A stretch of 64,000 nucleotides of DNA from Hygrocybe punicea (GCA_963556145.1 OY744463.1:2852001-2916000); one strand, 5' to 3'. Shown: positions 22,815 to 35,511, counted from the first letter of the stretch. Program-made: numbers and translations. The notes: generated by a model not told the origin, from the sequence alone.

Positions 22815-23723
22815 TGATATAAGAATAAAAAATTAGGATGAAACGCGCCAAAAATTAGGAGAATGAGGTGGGGGGGGGGATGAAGCTGTTTGGACATCTG
22901 GTCCATTTATCAAGGAGAGTATTGAATGAGGTGCGGAATGGGGGCATGAAATTTGAGAGGTGCCGAAACGAATAACATATGGGGTTGAGATCGAATATAT
23001 GACGATTCCCGTCAGGTGTTACCGTTGGAGAAAGATTGGAATGAAATTTTCCAGAGTGAGAGGGTAGGGCGAGGAACCAGTCCACGTAAAAAGAAAAGTT
23101 GGAGATCTTGAGGTGATGCAACCATGACGCAGGTGTTCCACAGACGGCAAAGGAGTGGACGGAATGAAGGACGACAGATTGACAGTATCTCAACAAGTGG
23201 ATATGAAAGGTACGGAATTCGGGGGAGATTAGATTGGCAGGGGCCTGGAGAAAATCACGATCAGAGCGGGTTTCGGTGTTCGTGTGAACATGGACATTGA
23301 CTTCATTGGCGTACACAGACGGACCTGAGGAGATTACGATTATTGTAATTATAATGGCTGGCGCATTAATATTGGCGTGCCAGGAGCAAAGCATCTCGGG
23401 AATCTAGAAAGAGCAGAAGACTTGGCAGAAGACCGTGACGGCGCCGGTTGCGAGCGCCATGTGTGCGAACTGCGGGTCCGTGATTGGGGAGCGATGGCAG
23501 ACAGTCTGAGAGAGCCAGGAAATACTGTTGAAGCGTCGACGCGGTCTGGCGTAACTTGTGTCACGTTCAAGTTCAACGATCATTCGCCCGAGACGGCCAC
23601 TGTCAATGCTTTGGCGCAGACATTGCGACAGCCGTTGAGCGCTGAGCGTTGAGCATTGCAGCACACCGCTACGTTCTTACTCGTATCCTTTGGCTTGCCG
23701 ATCACTGGCTTGGAACTACTTTT
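22815..23723. other. Gene-poor interval, about 0.9 kb
   Basis: It contains a 179-residue minus-strand frame (22855-23394) and shorter frames on both strands near 23350-23660. None shows a recognisable domain or a convincing splice pattern. A G-run lies near 22871. I support no gene here. Confidence 0.35.
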
Positions 23724-25615
23724 TTAGCGGAGGCGCGGTAGATCGCGGTCGTGAATTTTTACTAGTCTGCTTCGGCGCCGAACCCTTCTAATCAGTACTG
23801 TCCACCTCCACCCTTCCCTCCCCTTCTTCCTAAACATCTCTCTGTCCCGGCTCCGTTTCAACTTTTCACGCACAACCCTCTCCGCCCCTCCCAGCACGTC
23901 CCGTTGCACGGCCCACATTTTCTTCGGCCAGCCATCGACCCGTTCGGCGTCCATCATCGCCGCAACAATGTCCATCCGCCCTTCCTTCAAAGCCAGGGAG
24001 GCAACTCGTTTCCTCACCCGTTGATCCACCGTTCGCAGACCCCACCGCCTCTTAAAATCATCAACAAACCCTCGGGCGATCGTCCCGCACTGTTTAGCGC
24101 GCTTCAGGTGGCGAAGGAGCAGGAACAGCGTTGTAGAATTTGGCCTAAGTTGTCGGTGGATAGCCAGCAATGAGTCGACTGTCTTTCGCGAAGCACGGTG
24201 TGCGGGAAGCCCGCGCTCAGACCCAAATACGAGGTGTAGATGGATGATGCGGAGACAATCACGAGCCCATTTGTCGTCAATCTCCAGAGGCAGACCTTTC
24301 AGATAGGCTTCAGTGAATGTCATCGCTGCCTTGTCCTCATTCATGCGCAACATCATCTGCACTGCCAGATACACTGCTCTGGGCGGCGTTTTCGCTCGCT
24401 CGCTCGCCGTCAACTTGGGAAGATGGTGCATCAAGAGCTTATACCGAGTTAAATCGGTAGCAGCCCGGTCGTGCGTTTCTTGTGTGATCTCGAGAGTCGG
24501 CTTGCGCATCACTTGTTCACCGTGGCCCCGTGTCGAAGGGTGCTCTCGCCTGCGCGTCCGGATCGCCCCCCTCTTCATGGTCCCAAAGAACTCCATCCAT
24601 ATCGGCAGAGGCATCCCTTCCGCCCTATTGGCAATTTGGGATGACGTTTGGGAATCAGGTAGGCCTATATCTCGCAATACCTCTTTCCATGCGTCCTCCC
24701 AACGGCCGACTCGTATTAGCCAACGAACCCTTAATTTCCACGTCTCGAGATCTCCCCGTAATCCATTGGCACGCATAGCAGCCAAAAGCTGCTGAGCAGT
24801 GCCAAATGCAGCATTCCGGAGTGCGAGGCTTATGAGCAAGTTGAATGACCTCGTCGAGTACAGAGAAGGCTGTTTGTAGAACGACGCATGATATGATATA
24901 AGAGCAGAGAGAGATGGTGGTGAGGGACGGCGACAAGATAATAGATACAGGAGGTTTTGATAGAGAGCGGCTGGAGTAAGTGGTCGAGGTAATAGTGGGG
25001 TGGGATGGGTCATTAAGGGATATGGGGAAACAACGGTTGTATCCCCGCACTGAGCGCGATGAATATAGTATGGTGGAGCACGCCCAGGGTCGTTGAATGA
25101 AGTATCGTGGTCTGACAGTGAACTGACATCTATGGAGACTATGTTGGTGCATCGACTCGGAGAGTTCTTTGACCGTCCCCTCCCATCTCTTCTTGATTTA
25201 ATGCGAGAACAAGATGAGTGGATATGCATGAACGGTTGCTTCGACAAGTTTACATGCTCGCGAAAAGTTGTTCTGTTCTGAGGCAACCGATCAAGCTGGG
25301 TGCCACCCGACTTGGATTCTGCGCCGAGTCGAGCCTGGGTCGTCCTGAAAGACAAATGGCCAAAAAATGTCACGAAGTGATATTCCCGAGCGTACAGAGG
25401 ACCACTCACGACTGCACAGAGTTGTCTTGGCAAGCCTGAGATCCCTCAGAGTGAGCACGGTTCTTGTTCCCGTTCACGGATGATGCTCCCGTAGCCCGTC
25501 GCAACCATGCGCGCCCTGCAGCAGCCTGGAATATCCCACTGAGGGTAGCGGTGCTGGGAGTCCCAGGACGGGTGCAACGATTGGCAGCGACGAGATGAAC
25601 GGCATGATGAAGCAT
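23724..25615 (-). CDS. PPR-like mitochondrial protein (hypothetical)
   Basis: Two exons joined by a 65-bp GT-AG intron (25345-25409) give 608 residues. The start at 25615 is chosen because it supplies a classic mitochondrial presequence rich in Arg, Ala, Ser and His with no acidic residues (MLHHAVHLVAANRCTRPGTP, then GRAWLRRATGASS). The second exon alone is open from 25433, but starting there would lose the presequence. The body has alpha-helical repeat features typical of divergent PPR proteins (LYSTRSFNLLISLALRNAAF, AAMRANGLRGDLETWKLRVR, PNSTTLFLLLRHLKRAK). The C-terminus is very basic. The likely role is RNA binding in mitochondria. This is inferred from architecture, not from a recognised orthologue. 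Confidence 0.7.
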
Positions 25616-25859
25616 GCACTGGCATAGGTTCCCGCAGTACGCTGTAGCAAACTTTTTTGGCTATGGAAATTTGAACCCCAGCGGCACTACCAAAATCTTG
25701 TATGTTTTCACCAATATTCTTGATTCTGCCCTCCCTGTGGCAGGTTAATAAACTCTCGTAATCCGACCAACGATTAGAAGCTTCCGATTCTCATGCAGCG
25801 GATATTCTCAGTATCCCAGTATACAAGACATACATGCCAGTGAACACAGCACTTCATTT

Positions 25860-26308
25860 TTAATTTAGCGACAGTGGGTCCGAGTCCATGTAAGTACAAG
25901 CTGCCAGGGCCCTAAACGTCACCGCGCAATCAATATGATACCGCCTGGATGGCTCGAATAGCGCTCCGAACCGTGTCGTAACATTTTGCATGTCGTAAAG
26001 GTCACTGGCAGACAGACCAAACAAAACTCCAACTCGACCATTCAAGCGGGCCCCAACGCACGGCGGTATATCAACACACATGCAAGTGCCATCGAATAGT
26101 CCACACTGGTGCTGTAACAAGCCTTTGTGGACAAAGACCAGATTGTTTGTTTAATCGCCAATATTAATCGCAATGATCCGAATTTTTTGGTACAAAGGCA
26201 AAGGCTGGCAATCGAGACTAACGGCGCATTCGACTCGCCGCCATAGTCGCCGCATCGAGGGTGAAGCAACGAAGGTCCGAGAATCGCCAACGGAGATAAG
26301 ATCTGCAC
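25860..26308 (-). CDS. Possible small cysteine-rich protein (uncertain model)
   Basis: Two exon-like pieces join in phase across a possible GT-AG intron of about 69 bp. The upstream piece has LHPRCGDYGGESNAPLVS and ends SIASLCLC; the downstream piece continues GLLQHQCGLFDGTCMCVDIP and then PCVGARLNGRVGVL, ending at TAA 25860. About nine cysteines in 120 residues, several as C-x-C or C-x6-C, suggest a secreted disulfide-rich protein. No start codon or signal peptide could be fixed, so this may be a remnant. The family is not recognised. Confidence 0.3.
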
Positions 26309-26774
26309 ACTTTTGCCAAGGACTCATGTTCTTTGAACAAAATCTCCGGTACCATACCTCTTACAAGTGACCCGAGGCATCTGTCAATCGAACAAAGGGG
26401 CGTTTGACGAGTCTCTGCTGCTGCTGCCGGCGCCGTCAATATACACAAAAGTAGTTCAGGTAGTAGCAACGTCCAAGTGCTTGCTTACTATATGTTCAAA
26501 AGTAAATGTATCGACAAAGAAGTGTGGTGTTGTCCGGGAACAAACGGTAACTTACATTGCTTGCAAGCTGAGTTAACGCGCAAGCCCGTCCGCACGTTCG
26601 AGCTCAAAACAGAATTCAGTGATTGCGAGGCTCAACGACGAAATATTATAACGAGTGCACAATACAAAGACAATGCGGAATTGAGGGAGAAACATGAAGC
26701 AATGATTGGGGGTATTCAAGTTCGACGAGGTTCCCAAAGAAGTGTCAATCTTGGTTGGCACGCACAGCATCTTC

Positions 26775-28071
26775 CTACAGTTCTTCCTCCATCGCATGCT
26801 GTCCCATCCGTCCAACTAGCCACCCAACCTTGGCCACCCACTTATCTCTGACTTCCCTCATAATATCCCTTCCCTCTGGACCCTTGTTGTTTGCAAACTT
26901 ATCCAACTCTCTTTCCCATATCCGGACCGTCTCGCTTCCAAACATACCGCCCTGCCGGTTTACCACTTCATCCACCCTGTCCACCCATGCCTTCCACTCT
27001 TCCGACAACCGTGGGAGAAGCAGCGGGGCCAGCGACGACTGAGCAAGTTGTGGTTGGGAAAATAGATGGTCTGTGAGTGCCAATAAGAATAGAAAGGTTT
27101 CAGATGGATGAGATTTGTCCTTTTGCTGAGATTGAATAACGCGAGAGTGGGATTGAGGCGACGGCAGTGACCTTGTGTTGGATGGGGAAGGAATTTGGAA
27201 GCCTGCGGTCGGGATGTAAGAAAAGTAAGGAAGATATGACATGCATGCCGCGACGAATTCAACGATGTGGGGACGAAGACGCGAAAGAATGTACGAGTCA
27301 CGCATCCCGCCGTTGTTAGTATTATGGGTCGATGAACTTTGACCAAAAGATGGCAAGGAACGCCCGAACCCTGCAGCTGAGCCGCCAAACGTATTGCCAG
27401 GTTGCGGAAATGAGGTGGAGTTGGAATACGGATATGCGTCACGAAGTTTCTTGGCGGAGAGAGACAGTGCTTGAAGGGCTGTTTCAAGGGTTGGACGAGG
27501 TATCAAGGAAAGGATGGTCGACTTGAGAGAAGGTTGTGCGTTGAGAAGAGAAGCGAGAAGAGGCAGAAGTGACTGTGGCGGTAATGATGCTGCACGAATT
27601 GGTCGATTTAGCTACTGATGGAAGTGAAAACAATGCGTAAGGCACACCTAGCAAGACGCCCACATCGACATCATCCTCATCGTTGCTAGGAGGTTTGTTC
27701 TCCTTGCTGGTCTTTCCGTCTTTTGACGCTCCGTCTATTGGTACGATGCGGGCTCTCTTTGGGGGTGCCTTCTTTGTTCGCTCTGGCGTCGGGCTTCGGT
27801 CCATTGCATCGTCCCGAGTGACAGGTCTACAGGACTCAGCGTCGTCATCGTCGGGTTCGTACCGCCTCTTCTGCAGACGGAGAGGCGACGCATAGTTGAC
27901 ACTTGAGGCTAGTTGATGAAATGGTGCAGAGTGCATGTGGCCTGGCGTGACGGTGGACGGCCAAACCATTGGCGAAGAATTAGAGAGACCGAAACCAAAA
28001 CCACACGGTGACGGTGAATGATTGACTGGACGAGGATGAAAGTCGATTGGGGAGTGTACAGCGTTGGCCAT
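26775..28071 (-). CDS. sts1: Nuclear proteasome tether Cut8/Sts1
   Basis: Cut8/Sts1 anchors proteasomes to the nuclear envelope. Two exons separated by a 58-bp intron (27590-27647) encode about 410 residues. The N-terminal half is disordered and charged, with a basic patch (PERTKKAPPKRARIVP) suitable for nuclear import. The second exon starts with the family's helical core: SLPPQSLLPLLASLLNAQPS, then LIPRPTLETALQALSLSAKK, LRDAYPYS, and further on RLRPHIVEFVAACMSYLPYF, ALTDHLF and WVAKVGWLVGRMG. It starts at 28071 (MANAVHSPIDFHPRP) and stops at 26775. The length and order fit fungal Cut8. Confidence 0.85.
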
Positions 28072-28396
28072 GGTCGCTTTGAAAGGAACTTCGCTGCAGC
28101 TAGCCTGAGGGAGTCGTGGTCAAGCGGAAATAAGTCTCGGCTTCCGTCGGCAGCTTTGTCGGAACCAGCCCTGAAGTCACCATTGCACGTGATGTTCCTC
28201 AAAACTTATAAGCCTTTTTTTCTTTTTCTTCTTCTTGGTGGGCTGTATTCTAAGGTGTGTACAATTTGCTACCATATTCTCTGCTAGGACGAGACCAACG
28301 AATCGCTACTTTGAAGCCTATGGGCTAATGACCTATATTCATTATACCCAAATTTCTGAGCTGTCGTCGACCTGCCTTTCTTTCTGTGTGTAACTC

Positions 28397-29080
28397 ATGT
28401 CTTTGTTTCATCCACAGTCGCGTTTCATCCACCGTCGCAATGTGATCATCCACAGCCGTCGTGAGTGTTCCTTACTATGTCCTCTCCAATGATCGAACCA
28501 AATAGAAGTCAAGCCCTGACCTCGTCTCAATGGACGAGTGTTGATGAGTTTCCATGCTAATACTGACATTTTCGCCTTGCGTTGTTTGTGATCCTCTGGC
28601 AGCTGATCAATGTCCTCTGTTGACAGGTTGAGTTTTATCTTACGTTCGGACTTGCGCGAGGTGAGTTGGTGATCTTGGAGGGCTCCAAAGGATTATTGCC
28701 GAGTTGTAATCCGATCCCCGTGGTCAATGACCTGCGGTTTTGATGAGAAAATTGTACACTTCGTTACTTATATGATATGTCGTATCTGTTGTTCGTAGAC
28801 CCTCCTTCTCACCATCTTGTCTTAGGCTTGACACCAAAGCCTTTGTTTGGTCTCCAAGGTGAATTTCACAGAAAATGATCGGTGCAATAACCGAACTGTC
28901 CTTTATAGGTACAAGAAACGTCCGAGCACAATATCTACTGACGCAGACTGGGTGACTGATTATAACCCGGTGGAACCCGAGGAAGGGCCTGCGGTGAATG
29001 TTAAACCTGTAACGAGATTAGTGGTTAGACTCTTTCTATGCATCAAGTCCCTTCGTACCTGTCCTGAATGCAAAAAGTAA
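28397..29080 (+). CDS. Possible small multi-exon gene (unresolved)
   Basis: One exon-like block is convincing. After an AG acceptor at about 28909 it reads YKKRPSTISTDADWVTDYNP then VEPEEGPAVNVKPVTR, with a stop by 29080. It is preceded by an intron-like GTGAAT...TATAG segment. Upstream, an ATG at 28397 gives MSLFHPQSRFIHRRNVIIHS before a GTGAGT donor, and a short block VEFYLTFGLAR sits between good splice signals near 28629-28662. I could not join these in phase. It may be a real small gene with several introns, or a decayed one. The product is unknown. It is convergent with the rhomboid gene. Confidence 0.3.
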
Positions 29081-29119
29081 ACTACAAGTCAGCACCTGCA
29101 AGCCTGTCTGGTGTCCAAC

Positions 29120-31062
29120 TTACCCTTGACAATGATTGTTTGCGTTGGTCGGGAAGCATGACAGATAACGACACCCAGAACACGCTGCAACATCCCGTTA
29201 TTGAACGTTTTCCAAATACTTGAGATAAAGACGCACCTGCATAAGGATCAGATGTATAGAAGTTCCGAACGAGTACGATATAGAGGATGACGGCCAGCGG
29301 TATGGCAACCAATCGAAAACCCCACATGATGAGCCGATGCCGCCTTGTGACGCTGATAACAGGGTAAAACGTGGTTCCAACGAGTAATCCCATCAAGAAG
29401 CCTCCCAAATGCGCTACGAAAACTGAATTTAATAATACGACATGGACTATTCCCAGCTGTCACGTACCGAAATTGTCGACGACTTCGTTTCCATAAGATC
29501 AGCTCCAGGGTGTAAGTAGAGGAAAATAATGCCTACATGGAATGTATCCCATAGCTATACCAACGAGAAGCTCAATCGTCATGAATATGAGCTGAACAAG
29601 TATCAACAACAAACAGATCACGAAGCGCTACCACCGAATCTTACCTTTCGGACAGGTCTATAGTGGTATTTCCAATGAGAAAATAAATCCACCCAAGTCA
29701 CCTGTAAAAACAAGATGAGATGATTATGCAACAATATCACAATGGAGCTCACCGCCAGTGTTCCGAATATTGCTCCGCTGGCACCGACAGATGGTGCGCC
29801 TACAAGGGCAAAGTTACCGCCAAGAACATTCCCAAATATTCCAGCCGAAAAATAGGTCAAGAAAAATCCCCCCGAGCCCATTTCTCGTTCAATCTATAAG
29901 CGTGTGTTACTAAATTAGTATGAACACAATCCAGCTACGAACTTGAGCAGAGAGCAGTAGCTGAGCGAGCATGTTCAGAAGAAGATGTATGATTCCAGCA
30001 TGCAAAAAGATGGGTGTGATGAATCTAAGGATTTATGAGTATTTCGATGATTCCGTAAAGAAGTGATGGCTAACCGGAACCATTGATTCGGTGGCTGGCC
30101 ATGGAACCCACCAAAACCACAAACATCTTCCAGAGAGCATAAAATGTCTGGAGGATTGGCCGTATTATTCAAGCCTAAAGAAGCTCAATCAAAATCACAA
30201 CGCAGGTCTCCAAAGACGCAGGTCGCCCACAGCCAAATCTGGTGGTCGTTGGTACACCATCAACCGACTTCATACATGGAGGAAATCGGGCTCCCATGTT
30301 GATGAGAGCACTTTGCGAAGGACCTAGCATGGGGTTGACGACAGGCTGTTGAAATCGTGAGACAATGTGAAAATTCATCCAGTCATAGTGTACCTTAAGA
30401 GAAATGGGGCTGCCTTGCGCTCGAGAATTTACCACTAGCTCATTGATGAAAATTCCCACCATGGCGATAGTTAATGCCCAAACTGAGTATATCGAGTCTG
30501 AAAGGGGAGCAATAAAATGGAATAGGGCAGACGTACCAACAAAAGGGTACTTTTGTCGACCAATACCACGTTTCTTATCTTCGATTCGCTGTTGCAGGGG
30601 ATACCTTCCAGCACCCATGAATGCAGCTAATGGTGAAGCTTGTACAGGATTCACACCACGAGTCTGAGGATCGGCATATTCTGGAATAACGGTAAGTTGG
30701 TCTTGTTCGACATGTGAACGACTGATCAGAATACCTAGGTCTTGATAGGCCCCAGGGCGGCCAGTCTCGGGTACATTGTATAAAGGCTTATCACGCACAT
30801 CATTGTAGAGATGTTCATTCGACGTGGAAGTGGAATAATAAGGCCCATTAGACATCTCATCGAAACCTGTATGGTCCGGATTCTTTTCGCTCGATGATGT
30901 CCACGCCAAATCATCCCTGCTGTGTCCCGGGTCGTGGTCGTGAAAACCTGACGGATTGATGGTCGTAGCATCCGAGGTGTCTGAGAATTCCATCGACTTA
31001 GGTCGTGGCCAAGGATTGTCCATTTGTGAGAGGGAGAATGTAAAGGCGCTGGCGGCGCCCAA
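29120..31062 (-). CDS. Rhomboid-family intramembrane serine protease
   Basis: Integral-membrane serine protease cutting within or next to transmembrane segments. A long soluble N-terminus (MGAASAFTFSLSQMDNPWPR, then Asp/Ser/Tyr-rich) precedes the first helix (YSVWALTIAMVGIFINELVV). The rhomboid L1 region follows with NPMLGPSQSALINMGARFPP, then a W-F-R/H motif. The catalytic Ser lies in GASGAIFG and the catalytic His in DNFAHLGGF, the latter split by an intron. The C-terminus runs into a Cys-rich tail (CSGCRYLSC, then NNHCQG) and ends at TAA 29120-29122. That ending needs the last intron to be spliced; reading through gives a different, less plausible tail. A second Met at 31023 is an alternative start. 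Position in Golgi or plasma membrane is not shown. Confidence 0.88.
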
Positions 31063-31351
31063 TTAATAAATGGTGCCTTTATGTCAGACTGTTGTCAGGC
31101 TGTGTTGCGACTGCAGCCGTGGAGCCGGGTCCTTCGGATTGTAGTACAGCTTCTAGGACTCAGATGGTCTTGGAACAAGCCGGCTTGAGATCACGGCAGA
31201 TTCAAGACGGCCCAAATGTTTCTTATGTTCACTAGTCCAATCTTACAAGTACATCGACAGCAGAATCCACATATATAGATGCAAAAATGTCCAAGAATGG
31301 CTGTAGATTTACAAAGTGAATGCGATTTCGAAAATCATGGCGAGCGCGTGA

Positions 31352-34300
31352 TTACAATCTCTCTATCGGCGTTGTGTCTCCTCCTCCTCCTCCTCCTCCT
31401 CCTACACTTGGTCTCTTGCGTGAGGACGGTTTGCGGGTGAGAGGTGTGATATGTGCAGTGGTGTCAACTTTGAGCTCCTCGACGTGTGAATTGTCGGAGG
31501 AGTATGACAATCGTCTGCCTTCGTTTTCGTTTTCGCTCTCGTTGTCATTGTCGTAGAATTCTACAGGTCTCCGCCAGCGAGCTGCAGATCTGACACCATC
31601 TACCCATTGCAGCACGTCTGCCCCCACCTCACGAAGTTTCCTATTCCGCGATCGCCAAGCCATTGCTCTGTAGCTTCCAGAACTAGTCCGACTGGAACAC
31701 CGTGCCTCAAGGTCGAGTTGGTCATCTGCATGGGTTGCAAGTATTGGAAACTTTCCTGGGAGAGCTGACAGCAAGTGTGGGTCGGAAGGGAGAAACAACG
31801 GAAGCATATGTCGGGAATCGAGCAACTCGCCGAGGACTTTCGGAGGTTTGGGTGGTTCCCATGCCGATTTGTCTTGGGTCCTGTCGAACAAGATATCGAT
31901 GTTGTGATGGGCGGCGGCTGTGTCTAAAGAGGAGGTAGTTGATACGGATGGTGTCGGTCCAGACGAGGTGGAAACGTCATTTATTGATGAGACGCTATCT
32001 TCATAGATGTGATCCCGATTACTGATCTGCACATAGAGCATCAGTCACCAAATAATTCGAGATTCTGATACAAATGACCTCTTTCCGTAAAGCTTCAACT
32101 CCCAACTTTACACGATGTCTTTCCCAATCTTTCTGTAGTTGTGTGAGATATTGTACGCACTCATCCGTCATCTTTCCTTCATTCACTTCATACTTGTAAT
32201 CGCGCACGGCACGTCGCATCTGTAAATATTCAGTTCAGTTGACATACGACTTCTCAGATAACACCCAACCTGCAGTGGATTGAGGCTTTTTAACCCTTGA
32301 ATTGTGGCCACAAGGTCCAAAAATTCTCGTATTGACGAGAGGCCCTAGGATAGATCAAAGAATGGTAATCAGAGAGGCGAAAACGGCACGCTACGTACTT
32401 GGAGCCAGCTCAACAAATCTTTAACTGGGACAAAATGTGTTTGAACCCCTCTTGGCAAACCCATTTGTTCGACCCAATCTTCCAATACACCGATATTCAT
32501 ACCCATTTGCACTGCCCTCGAACTGCAAATAGTCAGCAAAGGACTAACTGGATGGCCAGGGACTATACCGGCACAAGTACTTCTTGCGTGTCAGAATGCG
32601 ATTGAAGATCTCACCTAGTCAGGCATGAGGGTAGGTTTTATGGCGACAGGACAGGACAACACACATGATGTCCAGTACAAGACTTGCGACCACAGCTGTA
32701 TTGTTAACGCCGGATTAATATCCGAAAGAATAAGAAGTTTGTGTAGCGCAGTCAGAAATGATGTAAGGTCGGTAGGGGAAGGGGAAGGGGAAGGGGAATG
32801 AGGTGCATCGGGGAAAAGCGACTGTAACGATGCCGGAGGCCTTGCACGAGAGAAGCTTTGTCTGAAAGAAAAACTGCTTGAAGTCGAATGTGACAAGGTT
32901 GCCTGAGTGGATGGGGACGGCGGTCGAAGTGGTGGCGTGGGCGAGGAAATGCCGTTGCGCAAAGGAGTAGAAATTGCATTTGTTATCGAACTGGGGCTTT
33001 TTTTTTTGCTTCCGAAGGCCCGTAAAAAGGACCACTCAGATTCGAATTGAACCCCTTCAAATTCGGAAGGCAGAGGTGAGTGTTCCAAGATGGCTGCGTC
33101 GAGCAGTTGATCAATTTTTCGCTCTGCGAATCGAATGATAAAAACTGGCAGATGGATCAGACTTTATAAAGAAGGATATGCATTGAGGGCACACCAAAGA
33201 TAGAGTTTATCACTTCCTCGATGAGTTCAAAGGAACCCAGCATTTCACATGCTTCATTTATCGAATTATCGCACTGCATGAGGTGAAGCCATAATGTGGC
33301 ATTGTACAACCAAAACACCAAGCAGGTTACATCTTCGGCTCGGTTCTAGTACGCACAGTGGTTAGCGGCACACACCATACATTAATCAGAGCGCATCTAG
33401 CGAATCAGCAACAAGCTCACAAAAAAAGTCTCCTCAATTGCATCAGTTGCACCGATGATAAGGTCCTCTAGCCAAGTATGATCACAGGTTAAAGTGGCGA
33501 ATCGTGCCAGCATGTATAATGTGTTGGCGGGTTGTGCATTTCGTAACGACGGTTGAAAATTGATGATGAGAGAGCTGAAAATCTGCGGAAGTGACAGTGG
33601 TGAAAATACAAGCATACATGAATAATCTCTTGGTGGTGTCTGCCCAATACATCAGAGTTCCTCAGTCTCTGTCGGTGTAAAAGACTCACGAAGATGCCGT
33701 CGGAATCTGGTTCCTCCTCGGACTCGGTGGACGAGGCGTCAGAGTTTCCATCACCCCACCAACTTGGGTTGACCCCCAGTACTTTTCCTACATCATCGCG
33801 AACATCCTTTTTCCATCCCTTCCGTTTAACACGCTCTTCCGAAAGTCTTCGCGAGGCTTCCATTCTACCACCAGTCCACCCCTCCCCTCGCATAGCTTCT
33901 TCTATCAACAAAGCCACATCTTCTCGTCCCGGAAGTGTTGAATGAGCAGTAACGATATCTAAGGCCGTCAAGTTCCGGCGAGTTACAGCAAATGGGGAAC
34001 ATCCATGCGTCATCAAATGAGATATCAGCGTTGGGGGCGAAAGAAGGGCAGCGTGGTGCAGAGGGGTCCAGCCAGCTGACAGAGTGTGTCAAAACTCGAT
34101 TGAAGGTGGAATTGCAAAGTACGTCGAACCTTTGTCTGCACCCACATCGGCGCCTTGGGCCATGAGTAACCTTGCACACTCTTCCCTCTCCACGTCACGT
34201 TCCGACTCTGCCCCAAAGCCATGAATTGCAAGACTGATAAGACCCACTCCGTCTTCATCCCGGATCCCCAGATCAACGTACGGTTGCGCCAGATAGTCAG

Positions 34301-34505
34301 TGAGTAAATAAGAGACGACCGAAAGGTCTCCGAAGACACACGCGCGAACCAGACAGTGAGCAACTAGCTCAGCTTTTTGCGATGGAGCGAGTCCAGAATC
34401 TGGGGAGAGAAGATGTCGAATATAGCTTGGGCTAGGGTACAGAGGGTGGAGATCGGGCTCTGGAGATAGATCAAACGGTTGGTAGGAAGCACTGGCAGAG
34501 GCCAT
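31352..34505 (-). CDS. DIL and ankyrin domain protein
   Basis: Fungal protein combining N-terminal ankyrin repeats with a dilute (DIL) domain like that of myosin V tails, expected to work in actin-linked or membrane traffic. Ankyrin part: AELVAHCLVRACVFGDLSVV, GVGLISLAIHGFG, GWTPLHHAALLSPPTLISHL. DIL part over several exons: RAEDVTCLVFWLYNATLWLH, VFIIRFAERKIDQLLDAAIL, QVLYWTSCELFNRILTRKKY, LCRSRAVQMGMNISVLEDWV, LNPLQMRRAVRDYKYEVNEG and CVQYLTQLQKDWERHRVKLG. The C-terminal 230 residues are disordered, with an acidic SENENEG run and a poly-Gly run from a GGA microsatellite. A Ser-Pro hexanucleotide run interrupts the DIL linker. It starts at 34505 and is divergent from RRP15. Confidence 0.87.
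31379..31403. repeat. (CCT)n microsatellite encoding poly-glycine on the minus strand
   Basis: About eight CCT units at the extreme 3' end of the DIL-ankyrin coding region give a run of eight Gly close to the C-terminus. It keeps frame. Confidence 0.85.
32774..32798. repeat. GGGGAA hexanucleotide repeat (Ser-Pro repeat)
   Basis: About four tandem GGGGAA units lie inside the DIL-ankyrin coding region, read on the minus strand as Ser-Pro-Ser-Pro. Confidence 0.8.
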
Positions 34506-34721
34506 GTCGAACCCCCCTTCCCTGTCTCAGATCTAGAGGGCTACCGCAGTCAGTTGATGTGAAGCAAGTCGCCAAGTCTTGTCTTATCTTCGCAGGGATG
34601 GCGTTAACGTTGAAATGGTTCAGAGACGGTAGAGAGTCACGGTCGTTTTACCCGATCTAATGACTTCGTATGCCGGGCCACAACCGCTTATTTAACTTTA
34701 CAATTCGACGGCCTACTCCTG
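34506..34721. promoter_or_regulatory. Divergent intergenic region, DIL-ankyrin / RRP15
   Basis: 216 bp between divergent start codons. No TATA box or known site was picked out by eye. Confidence 0.35.
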
Positions 34722-35511
34722 ATGCCACAAAACCCCGGCGGCGACGAGGTCGACACTGACGACCAAGGGCCCGAGGTGCGCGAGGACGATGAAGTTTCAG
34801 GAGACTACAGCTCAGTCGATGATGGTGAGAGCGACAGAGGTTCTCCCGACACCGCAGACGAAATTGCAGGAGCCAGAAGGGCGAAATCAACAAAAACATT
34901 GAAACGAAAGCGACGAGCCACTGAACCGTCGTATTTCGGGGCTACTCTAGAGTCCCTCTTGAATACTGATGTACAATCTACCCTACCTCTTTCGTTGAAG
35001 CCTTCCGTCTCCCGAAAACGGAACGACGAAAAATTGGAGCTTCGAGCAAAAAAAGTTTTGCAGACTGAAAAAAAGGAAAAGGAAGACAAAGGCCGGATAA
35101 CTGATGTTATTGGAGGATGGGGGGGCGGGAGCGAACGAGAGCTTCGAAAGATTGCTCAGAGAGGTGGTAAGAAATTTAGTTTTTGCCAATTCCAGGTCAC
35201 TGAGACGGAATCTTCAAGTTGTCAAACTTTTCAATGTGATTCAGCAATCGCAGCTTGCTGCCTCTGTTTCCGTGGAAGATGCCAAGGCCTTGAGAGGGAC
35301 AGGCCGGCCTACCTTGCCAGCGCCAACGATCGTCGACAAACGAAACGGGAGGGTGAAGAGGAAGAATAAGGATAATATCGGAACAGTCAAAGAATGTGAG
35401 TTCCCATATTACTTTCTTATTCGTCTTTGATTATATTCTTTCCTAGCCGCAGTAGATCAAGATGATTTTTTCGACATTATTCGGTCGGGGGGATTAGTGT
35501 CAAAAGCATGA
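34722..35511 (+). CDS. rrp15: Ribosome biogenesis protein RRP15
   Basis: Nucleolar factor for 60S subunit maturation and 27S pre-rRNA processing. Three exons with introns at 35167-35218 and 35396-35446. The N-terminus is acidic (DTDDQGPEVREDDEVSGDYS), then basic (KSTKTLKRKRRATEPSYFGA). The family core reads RELRKIAQRG, then VVKLFNVIQQSQ across the first intron, the standard RRP15 signature. The ending SAVDQDDFFDIIRSGGLVSK matches the family's C-terminal helix. Reading through the first intron gives a spurious Cys-rich tail, so the splice matters. About 228 residues. Confidence 0.88.

Noticed and set aside
22855..23394. 179-residue minus-strand frame
   Set aside because: Irregular composition, no domain, no splice continuity with neighbours.
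26573..26815. 80-residue minus-strand frame at the Cut8 3' end
   Set aside because: Overlaps the Cut8 C-terminus in another frame and has no independent support.
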